Source: Pollenia angustigena
Lineage: Eukaryota > Arthropoda > Insecta > Diptera > Polleniidae
Direction: 5' to 3'
NCBI GenBank assembly: GCA_930367215.1
Contig: OV884059.1
Coordinates: 60,917,393-60,981,392 of the forward strand
DNA: 64,000 bases
The translations under genes and the position numbers were made by a program. Under the pieces are notes generated by a model. That model had not been told where the DNA came from and did no database searches. It was given only the letters and a program-made list of their open reading frames with translations. Shown here in pieces: positions 39,601 to 51,600 of this stretch (the stretch's first letter is position 1; the number at the start of each line of letters is the position of its first letter).

Positions 39601-42600
39601 TAGCGGAGGCAAAACTACCGGGCGAATTATGGGGTGAGGCGGTATCTACATCCAATTATTTGCAAAATAGAATTCTTACTCGAACAACAGGGGTCACTCC
39701 ATATGAAAGAATGTTCAATAAAGTTCCCGATTTAAGCCATTTAAGAATCTTTGGTGAAACAGGTTTTGTTCATATTCCCAAAATAAAGAGAAAGAAGTTG
39801 AGTGAAAAATCTGTTAAAATGATTTTCGTTGGATATGATCCACAATCAAAGGCTTATCGAATGGTTGATGAAAATCGTAGAATCCATATTTCACGAGATG
39901 TAAAATTTACAGGCAAAATTGAGGGATTCAATGAAAAAGATAAAACCTGTTCTAACGAATTTGAAATTTTCTTTAAAGGAGCTGTTGAAGAAAATAATTC
40001 TGGGGAGGAGTCTGATGATTCGTTTGAGTCGTTTAATGGGTTTGATAGTGATGAGAATCGCACAGATAACTTAAAAGGTATAAGAAAATCTGAACGTAAA
40101 ACTAAGGGAAAACTTCCAGCAAGGTATGATTTGCACAACAGTACGGCGTGGACTTTGATGAGGTTTTTGCTCCAGTGGTGTCACATATTACTCTTAGAAC
40201 ACTTTTTTCTATTAGTGGAAAACGGAATTTAAAAATTCACCATATTGATTGCGAAACAGCCTTCCTAAACGGAAATTTGAGTGAAGAAATTTTTATGGAA
40301 CAGCCCATAGGTTTTAAAGAAAGGGTTAATGAAGACATGGTATGCCTTCTACAGAAATCAGTATATGGACTAAAGCAATCGGCAAGGGCATGGAACCAAA
40401 CACTTCATGAGGTTTTACTAAAGTCTGATTTTCATCAAAGTAACGTGGACCCATGTTTGTATGTAAGTTCAGAAGGGGTCAAGCTAACTTTTGTTTTGAT
40501 TTACGTGGACGATATATTGATTGCATCAAAGGACGAAACTACAATTAAAGCTATAAAGAATATATTCGAAAAAACATTCAAGATCCATGACTTGGGGCCA
40601 ATAAAGCACTATCTTGGTTTACATGTGGAACGTTCAGAACGTGGTTATTATTCTATTTCACAATCGAAGTATATTGAAAAGATGTTAGCGGAAGCTGGAC
40701 TTGACAATTCAAAACCATCCTCAAGTCCATTAGAAGTCTCATACGGAAAGTCTGGCATGCAGCAAACAGAACTTAGCAACAACAAAAACTATCGGAAACT
40801 TATTTGAAGTCTGCTATATATATCGTTGAACTCAAGACCAGACATCACAGCTGCTGTTAATATATTAAGTCAGAAAATATGTAAGCCAAACGAAGAGGAT
40901 TGGACGGAACTGAAAAGGGTGGCTAGGTACCTCAAAGGAACCATCAATATGAAATTGTGCATAGCACCAGATAATGACGAAATTTTGTCCGGTTATTCAG
41001 ACGCTAATAGCGGATACCTTTTTAAGGTTTATGGTGCTCTTGTTTCGTGGACTTGTCGTAAGCAGACATGTGTGACATTGTCTTCGACAGAGGCAGAATT
41101 TGTTGCACTCGCTGAGGCAGCAAAAGAAGCGTTATGGTTGAAGCAGTTACTCGCAGATTTTGGAGAACTTATAAGCAATCCCATCATCATAAAAGAAGAC
41201 AACCAAAGTTGTATAAAGATCGTTGAGGGTTTCAAATTGAACAACAGAACCAAACATATTGATATAAAATACCACTTCGTTAAGGATTACGTGAAGAGAG
41301 GCACAATAAGATGTGAATATTGTCCAACCAACGACATGGAAGCAGATTTACTTACGAAACCACTCCCACCACACAGAATAAAGGACTTAAGATCTAGAAT
41401 TAAACTGGTTGACAATTTAGAATGAGAAGGGGTGTTGGATATATTGGCCTATCCCTACTGCAGCATTCCAAATTACTAATATGGCAACTCTGTCATCTTT
41501 GACATTTTGCTTTTATAACTTGTTTTTTTTATTACTTATCATTCAATCTTTTCCGGTTTTATAACCTTTTAACTTTAAATTGAACTTTATCAATAAATAT
41601 TTTGTAGTTGAATTAAATCAACATCACTGCATTTTTTCTATATAAATATTTTTTATAAATAAAAAAAACAAAATTAAATTAAAATTAACGTTTAAAATTG
41701 CTTAGTTTATGAAATTCCCGGATTTCCCGGGAAAAATAAAAAATCAGACCCGGGAAATCCCGGACCCCAAACACTAATATATATAATATAGACACATAAA
41801 CCTCTGGATGGATTTTTATTTAATTTTAACAGTATGTTACTGATGGTCTGGAATGTACAATAGCCTCGTAATATTTGAAAGTTTTTTTGTGGAATTGGCA
41901 CCGCCCAGACAAAGCTAAAGGCTCAGTTAGCCGGGAGTAACAGTAACAGTAACCTTACCGTAAAAAAGTAAGACCAATCTATTTCTTACAGATTGAGACG
42001 TAACATCTTACTGCTAACTGTAAATGTTCTAATTGCTTTACATACAACAAAATGAATCAGCTGATTTTCAACGTTACTGTTACTCCCGGCTAACTGAGCC
42101 TTAACACTTATTTTCGTCAATTTACAAAAATGTATGAGTTAGAGCTTTCAAACTTTTGAAGAATCAACAGACTATAACTCTATGTACATTATTAGGTTTC
42201 ATGTTGCTTCGGTAGGAGTAGAGAAAATGATACCCCAGATGTTGTATTTTTTTTAAAGCCCCTACACAGCCCGAAAAAATCCATATTTTTTCCAACGCAC
42301 TCAAAAAATTGTCCCCACAAAAATCCTTATAACATTGAAAAAGTCTCATAATTTTAATGAATTCAAAAAAGGTTTCCTTCTTTTCACTATGGCCATTTTT
42401 TTAGAAAAAATCTACGTATAACATCACTATCCCATATAGTGATTATTATGTATCAGGGATGATAAATGACATTTTATAAATTGTACCGTATCTACTAATA
42501 CTACTAAATTTTTTAATAGGTTTATTATTAAAATAACAGAAAATGTACGAACATATGTACATTAAAATTCACTTGCACTATACTTTTATACATACGTATG

Positions 42601-45600
42601 TATTTGATACACACCTTTGGCAATTAACAAAAATAACATTAAGTTAATACGTAATAAGGAATTTAGACAATGCTTTTTTATTTGGCTTTGGCAATTAACA
42701 AAAAAAAAACATTAAGTTAATACGTAATAAGGAATTTAGACGATGCTTTTTTATTTGGCTTCTTTTAGAGTTGATAGTGGAACAGGGTATGTTTTATATT
42801 CCTCTAACTCCCACTGGAACATAGGGCACCAAAGTGGAACAGAGTATAAATTACCTTTAAACGTTTATAAATTTTTTTTCAATTTTGGAATAAAAAAAAA
42901 AACATAATAATTCTAATATCGAAGAACAGATTATGAGTAATTCAAAATTTTTTTGTTGAATTATTTATTTAGGAATTTTTTTTTAAATTATAAAATTTTT
43001 TCATACGAAGTCTGAAATTTTTTTATTCAATAAGTATTATACAAATTTATTTTATTTGTTTCTTCTAAATTTACATCCAGTTCATCGATTTCGAACGTTA
43101 ACGTTCGCATAGAAAATTATATGTAAAACAAAAACAATATTCGAAAATTTGTTTTTGTTTCAAATGTAGTTTTCTATGCGAACGTTGACGTTCGACATCG
43201 TTAAACAGGCAGTAAATTTTTTTCAAACAAATTTGTGTGTTTTTATCAAAGCGAAATTATACAGGTGACCTCATCATGAGATAGAGTTATGCTAGCTAAC
43301 CCTTTTTTTGAAAAAATACTATGTATTTGATTTTTGTAAAAGTTAGAGTGAATGTCAAAATTATTTGTTTATGAAATATACACAATTTTTTTCATAAAAT
43401 GTAAACAACGCTTGACATTCAGTGTACACACACAGGGAAATAAACATTAAACAGATGACTAGAAAATGTCACCTTTCTGAATTCGCCTTGGCTTTTCTAT
43501 TGATTTAAATATATTTTTAAAATATTAATTTGAATAATATGAATTCAAATAATAGTGAATTTAACTTCCAAGAGAAGAAATAATATTTGAAATACATTAT
43601 CGTAAGTTATTTGAAACTGATTTATATTTAATTTAAAGAAGTATTAAATAAATTTAACATATTTTAATTTTTGAAAAACATTTACAAATTGTAAATAATT
43701 TATTTTGAGCCAATATTTAGAAGAAAATTATTTACAATGAACAGCTATGCGATAAATGAAGTGGAGTAAGAAGAGGAACAAGAAAAGAAAATAAATAATA
43801 GTTCCGGTAGTGTTTATATTCTTTACTAAAATTGTACATTGAAATTTCGTATTAATTTTCTAAAATATTGTTTACTTCGCACGCTGTTGCTTTCAAAACG
43901 TCAGAATGAAAAACGAAAGAAAAATCGGCATCACACGTACCAATTTGAAAGCTGAAATCAAATTGATTTTTTATTCAACGATGACCAACCACACCTCTAA
44001 TGCAACAAATGGTTGTACAACTTGATCGAATTGAACAACAAGTCGCAACATGTAGGGCCGCACTACACCCCATTTCACCATACTTTAAGAAATCAAGCTT
44101 AAAAGTTTTAGCTTATTAATAGCAACAAGATTCATTAGACTGTAGTAAATTCGATGCAATAATCACAAAAAGGCGGTTTCTTCGCTTTGTTTTTATCATG
44201 AAATGATAAAAATCCTTTCCATATTCGCCGACGAATGTTGTATAGACAAAATGCCTATGGCAATTCTTCTGATATTTGGAAATTGTACTAAATATGTCAT
44301 TGGAGTGCTGAAAAAGTACAATTGTACTAACTTTATCATCCCTGTTATGTATAGTATACATATAGCTCGTATGGCTTAATTGATAATCGGTAACATACAA
44401 ATTTTTTTGCATTTCACAAAAATTGAAAGATGTAATATAAGCTGCACACAATTTTAGAGCAATTTATTTTCAAGATGTCGTCAAGACAACAATTTATAAA
44501 GGCAATCGAAAAAGATGCTCTTTTAATTAGCTGTTTTCTTGAACGTTAATTTAAACACTCAACTTGAAAGAGAAACTTAAAGCAAATAAGATTTAATTTT
44601 TAAAAGTATGAGTGAATTTAAAAAAAAGTTTGGGGGTTTTAAAACTAGAAGTGCAAATCTTGATCGTCTAACACCCAAGTAACTTGAGGGTTACACGATC
44701 AAGTTTTGCCTATCAAGTTTTAGGCCCCTATAACGGTTTACAACTCAACTCAGTTGAGTTGTAATAAATACAACTGGTTGTGATCAGTTGTAATTTTTGT
44801 TATGTTTTTGTTCACCGCAATTTAGCAAAGTTGTAAACCATAATACAAAAATTATGAAATTTCAACTCAACTGAGTTGAGTTGTAAACCGAAATAGGGGC
44901 CTTAATACACTCACACTTTTTAAACAATACACTCATACTTTTAAAAATTCCCAGCGGGAAAAAGAAGGAGGCCTCTGTACGCCTTCTTTTGGATAAACAA
45001 GGCCTTCTCGCTCCATTCTATACTCATATCTTTTTTACACGCGTTGTCATTGCGGAAAAGGCCTTCCGCTTTCCTTTCTTCCCCAGAGCTTCTTAAAGGC
45101 CTTCAAATAAATGGCTCTTAGAAGGCTTTCCAGAGAATGACTGTCAAAAGGCCTTAGCAAAAAGGTTATCTTGAAGGCTTTTTAAGAAAGGTATGTAAAA
45201 AGGCCTTTCAATTAATGGCTCTTAAAAGGCCTTTCATACCATCCTTCTACAAATGCATTAAAGGTCATATTGAAGGGCTATCAGTCTAAAACATTAAGGA
45301 ATATTTCCTTACAAATGAAATTAGAATACTGAATAGGTTTCATGTACATATCAGATCTCCAATATAGAAAATGAACACTTAACTTTTTATATATGTATAT
45401 CTATTTTAGAAACGTATGTTTATATATTTTATTAAACTTGTTGTAGTTTAATAACACATGTGATGCCTATTTTTTTATTGAAAAATCAAATTTGCTAAAT
45501 ATTGTAAAATAGATTGTAAATAAAAGTATGTATATAGAGCAATTCCATATGAAAACGATCAAAATTGGCAAATTTTTGGACGACCCCTCTCCGATTTTAA

Positions 45601-48600
45601 AATAAATAGTCTCAATCGATTGCCCAGCAAAAAATAATGTACCTACATATTTTTTTTTTTTTATAGTGACTGGTTTAGTGGTGGTGTACACCACTGTCAT
45701 GTGACAAAATTGAAGAATTCTTCATAAGGGACCTCATTGAAAGTTGTTTAAAAAAAAAAGCGATCGCAACGAGTGATAGCTCGTTGGAAAGGTATTGAAT
45801 CAGGCTTTAATTGAAAAATAAAATTTTCCTAATTTTTCTTAGAAATTTACCTTTAAATTTTCCCATGAAAATTAAAATTTCCGATTTTCCACAGAAGCTC
45901 CTAAATTTTCCGGCTAATTTTTTTTTTTTTTGGATTCCTCATAATTTTTGCTTTAAGAATCAGCAATAAAAAAATGGGCCCCGACTCCTTGTTTGGACAG
46001 GAGAAGAGCATTTAAGAGACCACCTTGTTAAAAATACATTTTAAAAATTATTTTACAGTTAAAAATACATTTATGAAGAAAAAATCTTTCTTATTTTGCT
46101 GCTTATACTTAATTACAATATTTATTAAAAATTTCAATTGTCTTGGCATCATTATTAAAGTAACTTTAAATTTAGCACGTCGGCAGACGAAGAGTACCGC
46201 TTTACATTAATTGACATATCAGAAATATTTGGTATGAAGCAATGAAACTTTTGCGTTCCAGTTATAGTTTTGACATTATTATATCTGTTTTGAATTCGTC
46301 GCTCCATGGCATCGTGTTCTTTTTGAGTGCATAAAACTGTGTTAATGGCAATTTCCTTGCTTTGAATCCACGAAAACAAATGTTGTACATTTAAGATCTG
46401 GTCAGTATATGGCCTTTGCAAACTTGCCTTAGTCGCCATGCGTTTTAGGGTTCCCCCTAACGCATCGCATGGGCCCTTACCGTGGGACGTCGCGAAAAAG
46501 TGCCACTCAACCTTGCAGTTTTGTTCTTCTTCAATTATGCAAAGATTGTAAAAATTTTTTTTATTCTTGTACTGAGAAGCCGCGCCGTCTGAGAAAAACG
46601 TTACTTTGTCGATTGCATCGAATTTTGATCTTAAGAATTCAAACAGTTTCATTTGAAATAAATAAACGGACACATAATTATGAGCTAAACTCTCCGCGAC
46701 AACAACAAGGCTTACGGTCTGTAGTTCGTTATCTTCGTTTTTGAAATAAATGCAAAAAGGATGCACCGTGCACTGGTCGTTTGCCCAGTGATAAGCCTGA
46801 ATTTCATCCTGAACGAGAAAAGTGTAATTCTCGGCAAAGTCGCTTATCACAATGAATTAATTTTGGGCTAATTTCTCCTTACTTTCCTTTAGAAATTTCG
46901 ATTGCATCTCGGATATGAAATGGTGCGCCTTCAGTTCATTCAACTTGAATCCTAATTCCTCGATGAATTCCGGAATCTGCTTTACCACGGTCTCAAGGGA
47001 ACATCTGCCGCTGCTAATTATCCACTGTTTGAAATGCACCTCCTGAATTAACAGCTGTTCAAACTTTTCCGCCAAATATTGCTCTAGCTCGTCAATCTTC
47101 GGACAATTGTCGCATTTGGACAGATGACAATTTTCCGTGGGGTATTCGCACAACGACTTCGACAGGAGGTCCCTATATGTTTCAATTTCACCGTGAAATA
47201 CTTTCAATTTCTTGCATGGAAAGAAAATTAATTTGATGTTTTGATGAAACATGCAAACGCAGACTGAATGCGTTCCGTGCCTGTCTAATGCCAGCACGCA
47301 TTCTTTTGGTCGTAGGATGGCAAACTTAGAAAATCCCACTTTTTCTGCTGGGTATTTCTCATTGAACTGATGGTATGCTTCGGATAGATTACATAATAAT
47401 AATCTGCGCTGCTTGTGTACTTTTTCTCCATCTTCACGTGTGATAACATAGTCACGTGTACCTGGGCAGGCGCGGCTGTTGTCATCATTGCAGTAAAAAT
47501 CTTGAATCAATTTCACCGTTGCTTCGCTGAGGGTCCTTGAGCCAAATTTCTTGGTGGGAGTCGCCAATATGCCCTTCTGTCGAACTAATTCTTTGCTTCT
47601 TCTCGCGATGTAAAAAGATGTTTGAAACTGTTCAGAAATCTTGCGTAAAGACCATGATTGAGGCAGCACAGATAAAATGAGATATTTCTCCGGAAAAGTG
47701 GTCGCTAAATTGAATTTTCTTTTCAACTCTCAATCATTTGTTTGCCGTCATCAACGTCATCTGCTTGACTGCATTCGTTATCAGAGCCTTCATCAAATAT
47801 TGTCGCGATTGCACTCATAACCTTGCCTTTTTTCTCTTTCCTGTATGTTTCACTTCGCAACTTTCTTTTTCTAATAGGCGTTTCACCTAAAGTGGTAATA
47901 GCCTCATTCAAAGGACTCAAAGACATATTGACCATCGGAATGTCTGCCTCACTATCAGATGAAACATTTCGTTCACTTGTCATTTCAATCTCGGATTGTG
48001 GCTGCATTTGTTTCAATGCATTTGCTTGTTGAGACAAATCGATTTTACACTTGGGGCAAATGAATTCTGCTTCTTCACCGTATTGTATATTTAATTCATT
48101 CATGTATCGCTTCGAAACACCAGTTAATTTTAATACTTTTATCTTTTTCGAACGATGTCCACTCGTTTGCAGCAAAATTTATTCATTTTACTTTAAATTG
48201 TCTTTACAGCTTCACTCTTTACTTTACAAAAAAAAAAAAACACTTTAACACTTTCACGTTTAGTATTCAACTGAAATTTGACTCAGAGTGTGTGAAGTAT
48301 TTATATTTATTTTTTGGTAAAAAATAGGTAAAAAAAAATAAGCGATATTTGCTTTTCTTTAATAGGAAAATTTGCGTGAACTACTGGTCATAAAATGTTT
48401 TTTAAAGAGGGACTTAATTGGTTACTGCCAATAAGCCGACCACAGGTCATAAAATGTTTTGTAAATTTTTTAAATTACCAGGTAATAAATATTTCGCCAT
48501 ATTTATGGAAAATCCATGTTTTATGACTTGTTTCTGCACGTGTCATTTTAGGCGAAATATTTATTACCTGGTAATTTAAAAAATTTACAAAACATTTTAT

Positions 48601-51600
48601 GACCTGTAGCCTCAGTCGGGTTTGGTGTGCCATTACATGCCACTGCTGCTATTATCCATGGATTTATGGCCGATCTTGTGAAGGCAGGCAGACCATATTC
48701 ACTACACACTCAACTTGGGGCTCTTAAAAAAAAATTGATTTTTTCTTCATAAATGTATTTTTAACAAGGTGGTCTCTTAAATGCTCTTCTCCTGTCCAAA
48801 CAAGGAGTCGGGGCCCATTTTTTTATTGCTGATTCTTAAAGCAAAAATTATGAGGAATCCAAAAAAAAAAAAAAATTAGCCGGAAAATTTAGGAGCTTCT
48901 GTGGAAAATCGGAAAATTTAATTTTCATGGGAAAATTCAATACCTTTCCAACGAGCTATCACTCGTTGCGATCGCTTAAGTAGTTTTTTTTTAAAACAAC
49001 TTTCAATGAGGTCATTTATGAAGAATTCTTCAATTTTGTCACATGACAGTGGTGTACACTACCACTAAACCAGTCACTATAAAAAAAAAAAAAATATGTA
49101 GGTACATTATTTTTTTGCTGGGCAATCGATTGAGACTATTTATTTTAAAATCGGAGAGGGGTCGTCCAAAAGGTGATCGCTTTCATATGGAATTGCTCTA
49201 TAATAAAAAAAAAGCTTTTAAGCACAAGTACCTATCTTCCTTAATGAACAAAACTCAACTAAAATGATTTACATTATTGTTTTTATTTTGTATTTTAATA
49301 TGTACCTACTTTGTTACTTTGTTTTATTACGGGATCTGAATTCTTTCGCTTTGGCGAAAAAACAAAACAAAAAATGTTACTCTTTCTCTTTTCAACTTCA
49401 ACTAAAATGATTTACAACATACATACCTATGTTTAGCAATATGCCAAAAAAAATGAACTTTTTCGTTTTCAAGCTTTTAATGCCGAATGATTTTTAATAC
49501 TTCGGGGGTAAAGTCAAGTACCCTACTTGCTTATTAGAGTGCCCCTCACTTGTCCTAAAACGGATATTTAGGGTGGCCCTTAAAACTTAGATTTTTTGAC
49601 TTTTTATGAATTTAACGCATTATTTATGTTGTTAGCTACAAAATCAATGTTTTTATATATTGAATAGTTAGTTTGGGTAGCAATATTTAATTTTTGGGTT
49701 TTGTTGGAATAATACACTGAAAAAAAAAACAAAGTGGCAAAAACAAAACTTGAAAGTAAGAAAATACGACTTCTAACATTTAGCACGGCACAAATTGGGC
49801 TGAATATTATGGCTTGTCATGCAACACAGTTGTTAATGACATCAAAATCTAAAATTCTGCGGTGGTGCGTGGCGATCGCATTTTTCGTTTACAAGAAAAT
49901 TAGGAAAATGTAAAAAAAAGGCGAAAAAAATTAAAAAATTGGTTTTTTGACCTTCATTCACTTATAACTTTTGAAGTAGGAGTGTTATCGTAAAGCACCA
50001 CCGCAGAATTTTAGATATTTTAGTCATCAACAACTCTGTTGTCTCCCAAGGCATAATATTCAGCCGAATTTGTGCCGTAGTACAAACAGTACATCCTATT
50101 TTCGACAAATTTTATTAATTGATTAAAAAAACAGGGTGAATTTTTTAAAAAACGTAAATTTATGCAACTAAAATTAGTTTTACATTAGTTATTAAGAACA
50201 TACACTGTTTTCACTTTGGGAAACAAAATTTCTTTCCATGTGATAAGTTAATATACTTATACTAGCAAACCCGGCGAACTCCGTTTCGCCACCAGATGGC
50301 TTCGTTTTATGTAACATTTCGTTTGGTGATTAAAAGATGAAGAAACATTTTTTTTGTTGCTGACGTTGTTCTGTCCCAATTAGAAAAAATGTTTGCGTTC
50401 GATTTTTAAAATCCGTTAAAAATAGGAAAAAAGTATTTTTAAATTAAAATGTTGTTCATATACATATATATGATTTACATTTGATTTGAAAATACATATG
50501 TTTGTATATATATGCTGTGAATCTTATAGTATTCTATTTACATTTTAGTTGATAAGATCAATATTCAGGTAAACAGTAAAAAAGTAAAACTTATTCGGTT
50601 GCTTTGCTAGGATATCATAATTTTTTAATTGCAATGTTATATTTTATATAACATTTTTTGTTTGGTTGTCTGGTTTGTTGATTGTCATTGCATATGCGAG
50701 CCTTACTGGAAACTAACTGCAAGCGTTAAAATTGAATGCCATGTCGATTGGAATCATTGGGATCCGAGGTATCAAAACATTTTCTCCCTTGTACTTTCCT
50801 TTAAGCATTGTTGCTTCGATGACGTTATTCATCAGTTTTTTTACCGTAAGTCGGGTGCCATTACAAAGACGTGGTTGGTTTATATTTCGTAACATTATGA
50901 TTACCGATCCAACTTTTTGTTTGAATTTATGAGGAGGTAATCCGGGTAATCCCAGGGAGTTCGATTGGATAGTTGACGACATCGTTCTGAGAAGTAATGG
51001 AATCTACCGATTTGTACGTCTCAAATTTGCCAGCGATTCCACTTTGAATCTTAAAATTCAGTTCGTCGACATCAACGTAGCTAATATAGCACGTTCGCTC
51101 AACAAATCATGATTTCTGTAATTTTGTGTAATGTTTGAAAACACCTTTCGGATGAGTTCGGACTTTGATTCGGTGAACCGGCAGAAATTGAAATATCCAC
51201 CGGGTTTTTGTCGTTTCCTATGTCCAGCAATTGTTTGGAAAATACGTCTCGAGATTGATTTCACCGCATTTTCAGAGTCAATTTGAGCTTCCTAACGTGT
51301 TTCCACAAAGCAGACGACTTCAAACATGCATTTAATTCATCGGCGGGCGTGGATCGTGGTATCACTGGAAGTGTTTGCCAAAAATCACCTGCCAACAAAT
51401 CATCGTACCTCCAAATCGGCTTTGATTGTTTCGTAGTAGGCGTAAAAGTAGGCGTGGTAAATTTTTCTTTCGATGAAAACTTAAAATGGAATAATACGAA
51501 CATTTGAAAGAAAAATTAGTAAAATCTATGGAGCCGTTTTCGGATTTTAGGTAAATCGTACAAAGTTGGCGTAAAAGTGGGCGGGACAAAATTTTCTTGC

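Larger units (their letters stand above)
37646..41642 (+). mobile_element. copia LTR retrotransposon, identical LTRs, defective interior
   Basis: The 210-bp LTRs (37646-37855, 41433-41642) appear identical. A 5-bp duplication TAAAT flanks the element (37641-37645, 41643-41647). Right after the 5' LTR lies GGTTATGGGCCCAG, the copia-type primer site matching internal initiator tRNA-Met. GAGAAGGGG precedes the 3' LTR as polypurine tract. The interior encodes Gag, protease, integrase, RT and RNase H in copia order but with several breaks. Confidence 0.95.
36335..41776. mobile_element. hAT-like element split by copia
   Basis: The ends TAGTGTTTGGG / CCCAAACACTA carry subterminal CCCGGGAAAT palindromes like those of 25403-26277. 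The left flank ATATAGAC recurs nine bases beyond the right end, so the 8-bp duplication is likely but imperfect. A MITE (37286-37401) and the copia element (37646-41642) sit inside. No transposase. Confidence 0.6.
45537..49198 (-). mobile_element. Sola-like DNA transposon with about 500-bp inverted ends
   Basis: GAGCAATTCCATATG at 45537 is mirrored at 49198, and TATA flanks both sides as a 4-bp duplication (45533-45536, 49199-49202). The inverted arms extend to about 46085 and 48735. A minus-strand transposase occupies the centre. Four-base duplications and the DFAENY / DGAASQYKN style of transposase suggest Sola; that assignment is inference. Confidence 0.75.
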
